Positions 53,062 through 62,998 of a DNA stretch of 64,000 nt are shown here, piece after piece; positions within the stretch are counted from its first letter, which is position 1; the number at the start of each line of letters is the position of its first letter. The DNA lies in assembly GCF_000699505.1 (NCBI RefSeq), contig NZ_CP007490.1:868001-932000 (forward strand), given 5' to 3'. A program made the position numbers and the translations under genes. The stretch comes from Rhodoluna lacicola (lineage in GTDB: Bacteria > Actinomycetota > Actinomycetes > Actinomycetales > Microbacteriaceae). The notes beneath the pieces are model-generated. The model was given only the letters and a program-made list of their open reading frames with translations, had not been told where the DNA came from and did no database searches.

Positions 53062-54156
53062 CTAATTCACTAGACCGTTGGCAAATTCTTTGGCGTCAAA
53101 AAAAGCGAAGTCATCGATGCCTTCACCAACACCTACCAGTTTCACAGGAATTTGAAGCTCTCGTTGAATTGAGTAAACAATTCCACCCTTGGCGGTGCCA
53201 TCTAGTTTGGTAAGCACCACGCCGGTGACATTGGCTACCTCTGCAAAGGCCTTGGCTTGAGTTAATCCGTTTTGACCGGTGGTTGCATCAAGCACCAGGA
53301 GCACCTCGCTGATGGTGGCTTGCTTTTCGATGACTCGTCGAATCTTGTCTAGCTCATTCATTAGGTCCGCCTTGTTTTGCAGGCGACCTGCTGTGTCGAT
53401 AATCACGATGTCGGCATCCTGCTTGATTGCCTCATCAACAGTTTCAAATGCCACCGATGCCGGGTCCTGACCCTCCTGCTTTGGGCGAATAAGCGATGCC
53501 CCAGCACGCTGGGCCCAGGTGGCAACCTGATCAACAGCTGCCGCGCGGAAAGTATCGGCAGCACCAATTACTACCTTGAAGCCGCCCTGAACCAACCAAT
53601 TCGCGAGCTTGCCAATAGTGGTGGTCTTACCCACGCCATTAACTCCAACAACAAGAATTACGTATGGGGTCTTGCCATCGCTGAGGTTCAGCGCCTTGGC
53701 TGAGTGCTCAAGATTTTGTTCTAAAACTGCGGCAAGTATTTCTTTCAAATCTTTATCGGTCTTAGCACCTTGCTTCTTGGCGCGAGCCTTTACCTCGTCA
53801 ACAATCTTCGCGGCAGAGTCAACCCCAAAGTCAGCCTGAATCAGAGTGTCTTCCAGTTCATCAAGATTCTCAGGGTCAAACTTCACTCGACTGAACAGCG
53901 AGCGAATCCCCTTCTTCGCACTGCGTTTAGGAAGTTCAACTGCTTCTAGCTGCGCAGGCGTTTCTTCAGTCGAAGCGGCTGGCTTTTCTGGTTTTGCGGC
54001 AGCGCTGGACTCCTCGTTTGGAGTAACTGGAATTGGCTCAGAAAAAATTACGGAAGTTGAGTCTTCAGCAACGGGAGAATTATTTTGAACCGATTCAACT
54101 TCCTGAGTCGAAGATTCTTCGGCACCGCGCTTCTTCTTCCAGAAAAGGAAAGCCAA
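53062..54156 (-). CDS. ftsY: SRP receptor FtsY
   Basis: FtsY docks SRP at the membrane. The 364-residue protein starts with a basic amphipathic segment (MAFLFWKKKRG) followed by an acidic, Glu/Pro/Ala-rich A-domain of about 75 residues. The NG domain follows with VVGVNGVGKTTTIGKLANW, GAADTFRAAAVDQ, IIDTAGRLQNKADLM and VLTKLDGTAKGG. It lies 3 bases after smc, giving the conserved string smc-ftsY-ffh. Confidence 0.96.
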   Translation of the reverse strand: MAFLFWKKKRGAEESSTQEVESVQNNSPVAEDSTSVIFSEPIPVTPNEESSAAAKPEKPAASTEETPAQLEAVELPKRSAKKGIRSLFSRVKFDPENLDELEDTLIQADFGVDSAAKIVDEVKARAKKQGAKTDKDLKEILAAVLEQNLEHSAKALNLSDGKTPYVILVVGVNGVGKTTTIGKLANWLVQGGFKVVIGAADTFRAAAVDQVATWAQRAGASLIRPKQEGQDPASVAFETVDEAIKQDADIVIIDTAGRLQNKADLMNELDKIRRVIEKQATISEVLLVLDATTGQNGLTQAKAFAEVANVTGVVLTKLDGTAKGGIVYSIQRELQIPVKLVGVGEGIDDFAFFDAKEFANGLVN

Positions 54157-54159
54157 CGC

Positions 54160-57100
54160 TTACTCCTTTTCGGCCAGGCGTTGCCCAACCACTGCAGAAA
54201 TACCATCTTGGCGCATCGATACACCGTAGAGCGCATCGGCAATCTCCATGGTGCGCTTTTGGTGGGTAATGATGATTAGCTGCGAGTTCGAGCGCAGGTC
54301 TTCAAAAATCTGTAGCAGGCGACCAAGGTTTGCATCGTCAAGGGCTGCCTCAACCTCGTCCATTACATAGAACGGTGACGGGCGCGCCTTGAAAATCGCA
54401 ACCATAAGTGCAACGGCTGCCAACGAACGCTCACCGCCAGACAGCAATGATAGACGTTCAATTCGTTTACCGGCAGGCTTGACGGTTACTTCAAGACCAG
54501 TGGTAAGCAGGTTGTCTGGATCGGTCAGGAAGATTGAACCGGTTCCACCTGGGAAGAGGGTTGGGAATACGGTTTCGAATGCCTTGCGGGTGTCTTCGAA
54601 TGCATCTCCAAAAATGGTTTGCATCTTGACGTCAAGGTCTTCGATGATCTGCAGCAAATCCTTGCGCGTCTGAGTTAGATCGGCGAGCTGCTCTGTCAAG
54701 AACTTGTGACGCTGCTCAAGTGCTGCAAATTCCTCTAGAGCAAGTGGGTTTACCTTGCCAAGCTTGTCGAACAGGCGCTCGGCATCCTTTAGGCGCTTCT
54801 GCTGTTCTTCGCGAACGAATGGTCTTGACCCACCCTCAGCTTCTTCGTCAGGAATCGGAACCTCTGGACCATACTCTTCGAGTAGGACAGTCTGTTCCAA
54901 ACCAAGTTCCTCGTTTGCACGAGTGACTAGGTTGGCCAAGGTCAAACGCTTTTCGTGGTTTGAAAGCTCCATGTCGTGAACGCTCTGAGTCAAACTTGAA
55001 AGCTTCATCTGAATCTCGGCGGTTTCACCACGAAGCTTAACTAGCTCTGTGTTTTGGTTCTGGCGCTGAGACTCAAGTTCGTGCAACCTAAACTTTGCCT
55101 TGGATGCGCTATCGGCAACAGCATCCATCAGAGTAGGTAACACATTTAGCACCCGCTTGGCTGACGCAAGCTGGCGTGCCTGAACCGCGGCAGCAGCTTT
55201 TGATCTCGCAATCGCGTCCTTTGCTTCAGAAACTTGGGCACGCAGAGCAGTGGCGCGTTCTTGTTCAACACGTACGCGCTCGATTGCGGCGCCAAGTTCA
55301 ATGCGAAGCTCCAGTTCACGCTGACGCTCTTGTTCAAGATTGTCAGCAAGTGTCTGGCGGTTGGCAAGATCCAAAGCCGGGCGTTCTTGCGCGGCGAACT
55401 CGTCGTGTGCTGCAATTGCAGCGTTTAATGCGGCTTCCGCTGCAGCGATACCCTCGGCGGCAGTCTCGGCCACTAACGAAAGACGTTCCAGCTCTGCCTC
55501 AGATGCTTCAACCTGAACGCGCAAACGACCAAGCTTTTCGGCATTTGCCGCAAGCGTTGCGTCTTGCTCGTTTAGTGCAGCAAGCGCTTCCTTTTCAGAT
55601 GCTTTAGCGGCTTCTTCTGTGGATCGAGCCTGGGCAAGTTCTGAGTTTGATTTCTCAATAAAATTGTTGACTTCGCTGAGTCTCTGCTCGGCAGCGTCGC
55701 GCTCGGCAACCAGCTCAAGCTTTGACGGTGCAGAGGAAGATCCTCCACGAATAACCGATTCGGTAAGTACGTCACCATCAAGAGTTATCAGGGTCAACTT
55801 CAAAGTTGAAGAGTCGCGTGAGTAGAGCGCGCGAGCGGCAGCAAGATCATCAACAATGACAACGCTTGAAAGTAGAGAAAGAATTCCAGTTGGCGCCTCA
55901 ACTACGTCAGCGGCAGATCGTGCGCCTGCAACGTTTGGCAAATTTGCCGCGGCGCCCTTGGCATCAACATCGGCAACAATTAGCTCAACGCGACCACCGT
56001 CACTCTTTTTTAGGTGCTCGATTGCAGCAAGACCCTCTTCGCGAGAATCTGCAACCAGCGCATCGGCCAACGGTCCAAGGGCGGCCGCGATGGCAGCCTC
56101 AAAACCATTTTGAATTTTCATGTGGGTTGCAACAAGACCGCGAATACCGCGCAGGCCAGCAGATGAAATCTCTGAGGCACCATCTTTTTGCTCAAGAGTT
56201 AGGTTCAGCGCAGAACGCTTAGCTGCAAGTGAGTCGCGCTCACGCTCTGCCTTGTGCAATTCGTCGCGTAGTAATTCAATGCGAGCCGCGGCCTCTGATA
56301 CTGCCTTCTGTGCAGCTTCGTATCGATTTTCTAGAGCGCTGTCTGCGGTGCTTTGCTGGTTCTGCGACTGAAGCTCAGCTTCATACTCTGCCTTGCGGGC
56401 CGCGTGACGGTCGCGCGCTTCACCAAGTGCGCTCTCGTGGCGAACTACCTCGCCTCGAACGCTAACCAACTTTGATTCCGCAACTGCTGCCTCGTTAGCC
56501 AAACGAGCTTTATCAAGATCAAACTTTGAGATCAGTGCGTTTTGTTCAGCAACCTGGTTGTCAAACTTTTCTAATGCATCGCGGGCCTGGCTGCGCGATT
56601 CTTCGGCACTTTGCAGGGCTTGCTTCAAAGTCTCAACGGTTGCCTGCAGTTCAGTTGCGGCAGCAATCGCCTGATCGGCCTCGGCATCAAGAGCTGCCGG
56701 GTCAATTTGACCTGCTGCAACTTCCGCCTGCTGACTCAAAAGGGCAACTCGCTGGTTAGCAATCGATAGCAGTGAACGCAGGCGCTCGGCTAGAGAGTCA
56801 AATTGGTACGAAAGATTTCGTGCCTGATCGAGCTCGGTTGAAACCTGAGCGGCTTCAAGTTGACCGAGTCTTGCGGTGTTCTCGGCGAGCAGGCTCTGCA
56901 GAATATTTCGTTCGCCACGACGATCGGCCTCAGACTTTGCGGTCTCTTCTAATCCGCGATGTAGTTCAGAAATGTCGGCGGCAAGCAAGCGAGCCTTTGC
57001 ATCGCGAACAACCGCGGCAATTCCCTGAGCCTCACGCGCAACCTCTGCCTGCTGACTCAGCGGCTTCAGCTGGCGACGAACTTCACCGGCCAAGTCGTTC

Positions 57101-57672
57101 AAACGGGTTAGGTTTGCCTGCATCGCGTCTAGTTTGCGCTCGGTCTTTTCTTTGCGTCGACGGTGCTTCAAAATACCGGCTGCTTCTTCGATGAAACCGC
57201 GTCGCTCTTCCGGAGTTGCGCGAAGCACTGAGTCAAGCTGGCCCTGACCCACAATTACGTGCATCTCGCGACCAAGACCGGAGTCACTCAAAAGTTCCTG
57301 CACATCAAGCAGACGCACTGGCTCGCCGTTAATTGCATACTCACTGCCACCGTTGCGGAACAGAGTACGAGAGATTGTTACCTCGGCGTATTCGATCGGC
57401 AAAGCGCCATCGGAGTTATCAATAGTAAGAATTACCTCGGCGCGACCCAAAGGTCCTTTGGTAGAGGTACCGGCGAAAATAACGTCTTCCATTTTTCCAC
57501 CGCGAAGGCTCTTTGCGCCCTGCTCACCCATTACCCAGGCAAGCGCGTCAACAACGTTGGATTTTCCGGAACCGTTTGGACCAACAACTGCGGTCACGCC
57601 CTTTTCGAAGGCAAAGGTGGTTGGTTGAGCAAAGGACTTAAAGCCCTTCAGGGTGAGGCTCTTGAGATACAA
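54160..57672 (-). CDS. smc: Chromosome condensation ATPase SMC
   Basis: SMC is the core of bacterial condensin, extruding DNA loops with ScpA and ScpB. The 1170-residue protein has MYLKSLTLKGFKSFAQPTTF and Walker A VVGPNGSGKSNVVDALAWVMGEQ at the N-terminus. Two long coiled coils flank a hinge (around residues 505-640, with GLRGIRGLVATHMKI). The C-terminal head has LLSGGERSLAAVALM and FYVMDEVEAALDDANLGRL. The start is TTG at 57672 behind GGGGAG. The kleisin genes lie at 40887-42381. Confidence 0.97.
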   Translation of the reverse strand: MYLKSLTLKGFKSFAQPTTFAFEKGVTAVVGPNGSGKSNVVDALAWVMGEQGAKSLRGGKMEDVIFAGTSTKGPLGRAEVILTIDNSDGALPIEYAEVTISRTLFRNGGSEYAINGEPVRLLDVQELLSDSGLGREMHVIVGQGQLDSVLRATPEERRGFIEEAAGILKHRRRKEKTERKLDAMQANLTRLNDLAGEVRRQLKPLSQQAEVAREAQGIAAVVRDAKARLLAADISELHRGLEETAKSEADRRGERNILQSLLAENTARLGQLEAAQVSTELDQARNLSYQFDSLAERLRSLLSIANQRVALLSQQAEVAAGQIDPAALDAEADQAIAAATELQATVETLKQALQSAEESRSQARDALEKFDNQVAEQNALISKFDLDKARLANEAAVAESKLVSVRGEVVRHESALGEARDRHAARKAEYEAELQSQNQQSTADSALENRYEAAQKAVSEAAARIELLRDELHKAERERDSLAAKRSALNLTLEQKDGASEISSAGLRGIRGLVATHMKIQNGFEAAIAAALGPLADALVADSREEGLAAIEHLKKSDGGRVELIVADVDAKGAAANLPNVAGARSAADVVEAPTGILSLLSSVVIVDDLAAARALYSRDSSTLKLTLITLDGDVLTESVIRGGSSSAPSKLELVAERDAAEQRLSEVNNFIEKSNSELAQARSTEEAAKASEKEALAALNEQDATLAANAEKLGRLRVQVEASEAELERLSLVAETAAEGIAAAEAALNAAIAAHDEFAAQERPALDLANRQTLADNLEQERQRELELRIELGAAIERVRVEQERATALRAQVSEAKDAIARSKAAAAVQARQLASAKRVLNVLPTLMDAVADSASKAKFRLHELESQRQNQNTELVKLRGETAEIQMKLSSLTQSVHDMELSNHEKRLTLANLVTRANEELGLEQTVLLEEYGPEVPIPDEEAEGGSRPFVREEQQKRLKDAERLFDKLGKVNPLALEEFAALEQRHKFLTEQLADLTQTRKDLLQIIEDLDVKMQTIFGDAFEDTRKAFETVFPTLFPGGTGSIFLTDPDNLLTTGLEVTVKPAGKRIERLSLLSGGERSLAAVALMVAIFKARPSPFYVMDEVEAALDDANLGRLLQIFEDLRSNSQLIIITHQKRTMEIADALYGVSMRQDGISAVVGQRLAEKE

Positions 57673-57793
57673 GCTAACTCCCCGCCCCTCGCAAATTTAA
57701 TGACCGCGGACCAACTGCCGCGACTATCCAAAATACCTTATTTCGCGGGGTGATCTTGCCACACCAATAGCCGCTTAGAAGCAGAAAGGGTCG

Positions 57794-58723
57794 CTAAACC
57801 TTGAGTTTCTGGCAATTTGGGCAAAAGTGACTGCCACGGTTCATCCAAGAATCTCGTTTTATTTCGCGTCCACACCGATTACACGGCAGGCCAGTCATTC
57901 CGTAGGCATTGAGCGAGACCGCGAAATACCCGCTCTCGCCATTTACGTTTTTGTACTGCTCATCAAAACTAGTGCCGCCCTCTTGCACGGCCTTGGCTAA
58001 AATCTGCCGCACGTTTTCAAGCAATTCCCTGGCCTTAGCCGATGAAATGGTGGCGGCTGGCTGGTCATAGTGCAACCTGGTAAGCCAGAGCGCCTCGTCA
58101 GCGTAAATGTTGCCAATTCCACTCAGAGTTTGCTGATCAAGCAGGACCCGCTTAATGCCGGAATTTTTCTTTTTGAATTTGGCAAGCACTTCCGCCTCGT
58201 CAAAATCCACATCTAGCGGGTCGCGAGTGATGTGGGCGGCCTGAATTGGAATTAAGTTTTGCCATGGCTTGCCCCTGCCAAGCCCGGCGCTATATCCACC
58301 GGGCTTGCCATCGGCAGTTGGCTGCAGTTCATCAATGGCCAGCGAGCCAAAAATTCTCTGATCAATAAAACGGAATTCAACCTGTTTGCCGCGCGAAGTC
58401 TTGAGGTGAATTACCACCCGAGTTAGCTTGTCTTCTGGGTCTGTTGGTTTTCTCAGCAGCATTTGCCCACTCATGCCAAGGTGACCAACCATAGCGAGCG
58501 AGCGCTTTTCACCCTTTACCTCAATTGGTAGCCAAAGAAACTTTCCGCGGCGAACCACGCCAAGTACTTTGGCGCCAACCATAGTTTGCTGAAAATCTAC
58601 AACCCCGCCGGGGTGACGCTTTAGCGAGCGTGAATCTAGGACATCAACACCAATGACAGTTGCATTGGTAAGCGCTGGAGCCAGTCCAGCTCGAACAGTC
58701 TCGACCTCTGGAAGTTCAGGCAT
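57794..58723 (-). CDS. mutM: Formamidopyrimidine-DNA glycosylase (MutM/Fpg)
   Basis: MutM excises 8-oxoguanine and formamidopyrimidines and nicks the abasic site. The 309-residue protein starts MPELPEVETVRAGL, with the catalytic Pro2 and Glu3. It has GHLGMSGQML, the helix-two-turn-helix region with LLDQQTLSGIGNIYADEALW, and a C-terminal zinc finger (CNRCGREIKRDSWMNRGSHFCPNC). A 121-base gap separates it from smc; mutM lies 5 bases after rnc in the same direction. Confidence 0.96.
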   Translation of the reverse strand: MPELPEVETVRAGLAPALTNATVIGVDVLDSRSLKRHPGGVVDFQQTMVGAKVLGVVRRGKFLWLPIEVKGEKRSLAMVGHLGMSGQMLLRKPTDPEDKLTRVVIHLKTSRGKQVEFRFIDQRIFGSLAIDELQPTADGKPGGYSAGLGRGKPWQNLIPIQAAHITRDPLDVDFDEAEVLAKFKKKNSGIKRVLLDQQTLSGIGNIYADEALWLTRLHYDQPAATISSAKARELLENVRQILAKAVQEGGTSFDEQYKNVNGESGYFAVSLNAYGMTGLPCNRCGREIKRDSWMNRGSHFCPNCQKLKV

Positions 58724-58728
58724 GGTGA

Positions 58729-59406
58729 CTATTTGCCGTGCATTTTAGCTAGGGCGTTTATTGCGGCTTCGGTTTCGGCACCCTTGCGTGACTTACCAAT
58801 GCCCTCGCCGATTACTTCACCATCGACTAAAACCTTCGCGTGAAAGTCACGATCGTGGTCAGGGCCTTCAAAGCTGGTTTCGTATGTCGGAGCGCTCTTG
58901 CCCTGCTCCTGGACTTTTTCTTGAAGGGTAGTTTTAGGATCGCTGTTCTCACGAAGTGCATCGGTGTCTTGCAAGAGCGGAAAAACAAAACGCTCAACGA
59001 GTCCGCGCGCTTCATCGAGGCCCTTAGAGACATAGACAGCCCCCAAGATTGCTTCAAAAGTATCGGCGAGCAAATTTAGTTTGGTGCGACCACCGGTTTG
59101 GTCCTCGCCCTTACCAAGGCGCAAGAATTCGCCGAGGCCAAGATCGCTCGCAACTCCGGCGAGCGCTCGGGCAGAAACCACAGCGTTCTTTACTTTGGTT
59201 AGCTCTCCCTCAGGCAGCTCAACCAATAGGTCGTGAATGTGAGCCGTAACGACAAAACCCAACACCGAGTCCCCGAGAAATTCGAGGCGTTCGTTGTTGG
59301 GTGCGTTGCCGTGTTCGTAAGAATACGAACGGTGGGTAAGTGCGAGTTCGAGCAACTGTGGCTCGATCTCAACGCCTAAGCGAGTGCATAGAACGTTGAG
59401 GTTCAT
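58729..59406 (-). CDS. rnc: Ribonuclease III
   Basis: RNase III cleaves double-stranded RNA, including rRNA precursors. The 225-residue protein has the signature NERLEFLGDSVLG near residue 40 and ADTFEAILGAVYVSKG with the second catalytic site. A C-terminal dsRNA-binding domain (DPKTTLQEKVQEQGKSAPTY to GKSRKGAETEAAINALAKM) completes it. It is placed between rpmF and mutM, the usual actinobacterial order. Confidence 0.96.
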   Translation of the reverse strand: MNLNVLCTRLGVEIEPQLLELALTHRSYSYEHGNAPNNERLEFLGDSVLGFVVTAHIHDLLVELPEGELTKVKNAVVSARALAGVASDLGLGEFLRLGKGEDQTGGRTKLNLLADTFEAILGAVYVSKGLDEARGLVERFVFPLLQDTDALRENSDPKTTLQEKVQEQGKSAPTYETSFEGPDHDRDFHAKVLVDGEVIGEGIGKSRKGAETEAAINALAKMHGK

Positions 59407-59422
59407 CGCGACTTAGAAAGTT

Positions 59423-59626
59423 TTACGCGTCAGCGACCTTGCGGCCCTTGTACTCAAGGAACAGCGCGTTGCCGGCTGAGTCTGAAACAAGCTTCGCGCG
59501 GTGAGGCATTGAGTAAACGGTCTTACCGTTCTCAACGGTCTTCACCAAGGTAATTTCAGCGGCCTTCCACTGTGAACGACGTGCGTGAGTGCGTGCACGA
59601 GATAGGCGTCTCTTTGGTACTGGCAT
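59423..59626 (-). CDS. rpmF: 50S ribosomal protein L32
   Basis: This 67-residue basic protein begins [20 protein letters not shown], the conserved L32 N-terminus. It has none of the paired cysteines of the zinc-binding form, so it is the zinc-independent type common in Actinobacteria. It lies 5 bases after the DUF177 gene and 16 bases before rnc, a standard arrangement. Confidence 0.96.
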   Translation of the reverse strand: MPVPKRRLSRARTHARRSQWKAAEITLVKTVENGKTVYSMPHRAKLVSDSAGNALFLEYKGRKVADA

Positions 59627-59631
59627 GGTAC

Positions 59632-60186
59632 TTACTCTTCCTTTTTATGAAGCTCTTGATTCTGAAGTTCTTGCAATGCATTCCACCGCGAATCAATCGG
59701 AGCTTCGTGCACATGGTGCGGATTGTCAGCCATCTTCACACCGCATTCCGCGCACAAACCTAAACAGTCAGTGCTACAAAGTGGGTGGAACGGAAGATTT
59801 AGTACTACCGCGTCACGGATGATTTGTTCCAGATCGATTTGCTCGTCTTCGACAACGTGTTCATCCTCGTTGATTAAAGAATAGGCGAAAAGTTCCTGAA
59901 AATCCACCTCAACCGGTACCGTGAGCGGCTCTAAACAGCGGCTGCACTCGGCATCGGCGTCCACGAATACCTCTCCGGTGGCCAGAATTCCCTCATGAAC
60001 CGACTCCAGACGGACATCTAGATCAAGTTCGGCACCCTTTGGAATCAGGGCAATCCCCTCACCCATTTGGTCTGGAGTCAAAATATCAAGCTTAAGTTCG
60101 CGCATTTGACCGGGCTTATGCATCAAGTCATGCACGGCTAGAACGTAATCGGTGTTGCCAGTTCCATTACTGATTTTGGGGGCCAT
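59632..60186 (-). CDS. yceD: YceD/DUF177 family protein
   Basis: This 184-residue acidic protein belongs to the DUF177 family encoded upstream of rpmF in most bacteria, implicated in 23S rRNA accumulation. Conserved cysteines appear in [23 protein letters not shown] and in the C-terminal [16 protein letters not shown], a likely metal-binding pair. It overlaps coaD by 1 bp. Confidence 0.88.
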   Translation of the reverse strand: MAPKISNGTGNTDYVLAVHDLMHKPGQMRELKLDILTPDQMGEGIALIPKGAELDLDVRLESVHEGILATGEVFVDADAECSRCLEPLTVPVEVDFQELFAYSLINEDEHVVEDEQIDLEQIIRDAVVLNLPFHPLCSTDCLGLCAECGVKMADNPHHVHEAPIDSRWNALQELQNQELHKKEE

Positions 60187-60698
60187 TAGTCCAGGGCCTT
60201 TCGATTAGCGGCCGAGGCGGCCAGAGCGCGCGCGGTTGATTGCGAGACGTATTTAGTCACTTCACCGCCCAGATCGGCAACCTGCTTGACCAGTGAACTC
60301 GATACGTGACCGTGAATTGGGTCAGCAGGGATAAAAACAGTCTCAACTGCGGCTAGGTCTCGGTTGACCTGGGCCATCGGGAGTTCGTAATCCAGATCCA
60401 CACTGGTGCGGAATCCCTTCACCAGGGCGGTTGCTCCCACCATTTTGCAGTAATTAACCAAAAGGCCGCCGTCAAGGGTGTCAACGCTGATTTTGGCCGG
60501 TCCACTAATTTTCAATTCGGCAAGGCTGGTGCGGATCAATTCCACCCGTTCCTCACTAGAAAATCGGGGCGACTTGCCTGGATTGTGCACCACCAAGATG
60601 TGCACCTCGTCAAAAAGATTGGCTGCGCGAGCAGCAATATCCAGGTGCCCCAAGGTGATTGGGTCAAATGAACCTGGGTAAACCGCGATTGTTGGCAT
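60186..60698 (-). CDS. coaD: Phosphopantetheine adenylyltransferase
   Basis: CoaD adenylates 4'-phosphopantetheine to dephospho-CoA, the penultimate step of CoA synthesis. The 170-residue protein has the nucleotidyltransferase motif YPGSFDPITLGHLDIA, then KGFRTSVDLDYELPMAQVN and SSSLVKQVADLGG. It lies 22 bases after recG on the same strand. Confidence 0.96.
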   Translation of the reverse strand: MPTIAVYPGSFDPITLGHLDIAARAANLFDEVHILVVHNPGKSPRFSSEERVELIRTSLAELKISGPAKISVDTLDGGLLVNYCKMVGATALVKGFRTSVDLDYELPMAQVNRDLAAVETVFIPADPIHGHVSSSLVKQVADLGGEVTKYVSQSTARALAASAANRKALD

Positions 60699-60720
60699 TG
60701 TTATAGGTTAGCCGAGCCGA

Positions 60721-62946
60721 TTACCCCTTGGCTAGGTATGCTTGGCGGTCTTGATCTTGACGGGCCAGCGCCTCGGCCAAATTCGGATGTTTTTCTAAGG
60801 TTGGGTCAGCCGACAATATCGCCTCAACCTGACCGCGAACATCTTGAATCAACTTGGCATCATGAAGGACTCTCAGAAGCTTGAGGCTTGAGCGCCCTCC
60901 AGATTGAGATTGACCCAACACGTCACCCTCACGACGAAGCTCAAGGTCTATCTCGCTAAGTTCAAAACCATCCAGTGTCTTGGCGACCGCATTCACTCTC
61001 TCCAATGCCAGGGAACCATCTTCAGCTGAGGTTAGTAAGAGGCAGAGTCCCGGGTTACCACCGCGGCCCACTCGGCCTCGCAACTGATGCAATTGGCTCA
61101 CGCCAAACCGATCTGCATCAAGAATCACCATGACCGTGGCGTTTGGCACATCAACGCCAACTTCGATAACCGTTGTTGAAACCAGGACATCAATTTCCCT
61201 TGCTGCAAAACGTGCCATGACATCAGCCTTCTCTTCTGATGTCATTCGTCCATGCAGAGTCTCAATGCTTAGACCGTTGAGGCTTGGAACTTTTCTTAGC
61301 GATTCGGTCATGCCAAGTGCCGATGCCAGAAGTTGCTTTGGCTTCTTTGCAAAATCCGCCGCTTGCGCATCGGTGCCGTCCAGAAAAGTCAATTCGTCCT
61401 CGGCTGCGCCTCCGGATTCGATTAATTCTTCACCCGGGTCATCTTCATCAATGCGAGGACAAACCACGAAGGCTTGGCGCCCCTTTGCTACCTCTTCCGC
61501 GATTCGCTGCCAGGTTCGGGCCACCAGCGCCGGTTGGGAAAGTTGCACTACGTGTGAGCTAATTCCCTGACGCCCAGCGGGAAGTTCTGTGAGAGTTGAA
61601 ATATCTAGGTCACCAAATACTGTCACTGCCAAGGTGCGTGGAATTGGTGTTGCGGTCATAGTGAGCACGTGCGGCGGTTGTTTCCCCTTGAGCCTCAGTG
61701 CCTCACGCTGTTCAACGCCAAATCTATGTTGCTCGTCAATCACGATTAATCCAAGGTCAAGAAATTCAACCTTCTCGGCAATTAGCGCATGGGTGCCCAC
61801 CACAACCCGAGCTTTTCCACTTACCAACTGCAGCATTGCGCGCTTACGATCAGCGGTATTCATCTGACCGGTTAGCAGAGTAAGGCCAAGCTCTTTGGCC
61901 AAATCATGACCAAGGGTTTTCTCGATTGATCGGTAGTGCTGGGCAGCCAAGACCTCTGTAGGCGCAAGTAAAGCAGACTGGCCACCAGAATCCGCCACCG
62001 TAAGCATGGCCCGCAGGGCAACCAAGGTTTTTCCTGAGCCAACCTCTCCCTGAAGCAACCGATTCATGGGGTGTGACTTGCCGAGATCAGCTGCAATTTC
62101 TTGCCCAACCGAAATCTGCCCGTTGGTTAATTTGAACGGCAAGGAATCATCAAATTGCTCAAGTAGCTTGCCCGCACCAGCAACTCTAGGGGTTGCCTTA
62201 ATGTGTTGGTTTTCTGCACGACGCAGCAAGAGAGTAGCTTGCAGAGCAAATGCTTCATGGAACTTAAGGGTTTCGCGCGCTGCCTGCCAATCTGCATGCT
62301 TTTCTGGTCGATGAATATTCCTGATTGCCTCGTCGAGTGAAAGTAATCTATTGAGCTCAACCACCTCGACGGGAAGCTCATCTTGGATTGGGCCAATTGT
62401 GTCGAGAACAACCGCCATTGATCGCTGAATTGCCCAGGTGGTCACGCTTGAGGCGGCAGGATAAATAGGAATCGGCAGATCTGCCCAGCGCTTGGCATCT
62501 TCGTCTGAAATCTCTTCAGGAAAAAGCTCGTAATCCGGATGCGCAAGTTGAAGTTTGCCCTGATAGCTGCTGACCTTACCGGCAAACAATCCTCGAGCAC
62601 CGGTTCGCAATTCTTTCTGACGCCAGGACTGATTAAAAAATGACAGCGTCATGAAGCCGTGGCCATCAGTGATTCGCACTTCAAGAATGCTGCCGCTGCG
62701 ACCCTTCATGCGGCGTTCACGAACCTCAACGATGTCGGCAACAACAGTTGCCGGTTCGCCCAATGGTATTTCGCTAATTGGCGTTAGCTCTCCCCTGGTT
62801 GAGTATCGACGCGGAAAATGCATCAACAAATCTGAAACGGTGCCCAGTCCCAAATTTTTAGCGAACGACCTTGCGGTGCGGTCACCCAGCACACGGTCTA
62901 GCGGTTCGATTGGAAGCAGCATGCTTCTATCTTCGCTGGTTGTCAT
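60721..62946 (-). CDS. recG: ATP-dependent DNA helicase RecG
   Basis: RecG remodels stalled replication forks and branched DNA. The protein (about 741 residues) has an N-terminal wedge/OB domain (GEPATVVADIVEVRERRMKGRSG) and superfamily 2 helicase motifs: LLQGEVGSGKTLVALRAML, VIDEQHRFGVEQRE (DEQH box), TMTATPIPRTLA and VGVDVPNATVMVI, with QLRGRVGRGG. The start is uncertain: in-frame ATGs at 62982, 62958, 62946 and 62922 lack a clear ribosome site. It is divergent from rsmD with a short gap. Confidence 0.95.
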   Translation of the reverse strand: MTTSEDRSMLLPIEPLDRVLGDRTARSFAKNLGLGTVSDLLMHFPRRYSTRGELTPISEIPLGEPATVVADIVEVRERRMKGRSGSILEVRITDGHGFMTLSFFNQSWRQKELRTGARGLFAGKVSSYQGKLQLAHPDYELFPEEISDEDAKRWADLPIPIYPAASSVTTWAIQRSMAVVLDTIGPIQDELPVEVVELNRLLSLDEAIRNIHRPEKHADWQAARETLKFHEAFALQATLLLRRAENQHIKATPRVAGAGKLLEQFDDSLPFKLTNGQISVGQEIAADLGKSHPMNRLLQGEVGSGKTLVALRAMLTVADSGGQSALLAPTEVLAAQHYRSIEKTLGHDLAKELGLTLLTGQMNTADRKRAMLQLVSGKARVVVGTHALIAEKVEFLDLGLIVIDEQHRFGVEQREALRLKGKQPPHVLTMTATPIPRTLAVTVFGDLDISTLTELPAGRQGISSHVVQLSQPALVARTWQRIAEEVAKGRQAFVVCPRIDEDDPGEELIESGGAAEDELTFLDGTDAQAADFAKKPKQLLASALGMTESLRKVPSLNGLSIETLHGRMTSEEKADVMARFAAREIDVLVSTTVIEVGVDVPNATVMVILDADRFGVSQLHQLRGRVGRGGNPGLCLLLTSAEDGSLALERVNAVAKTLDGFELSEIDLELRREGDVLGQSQSGGRSSLKLLRVLHDAKLIQDVRGQVEAILSADPTLEKHPNLAEALARQDQDRQAYLAKG

Positions 62947-62998
62947 TGGCCAATCCATTAGGCGAGGCTGTAGGTGCGGCACTTATGATTGGAGTCTT

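Noticed and set aside
62651-62998. 116-codon upstream extension of the rsmD frame
   Set aside because: It runs antisense through recG, and RsmD similarity with a good ribosome site starts at 62999.
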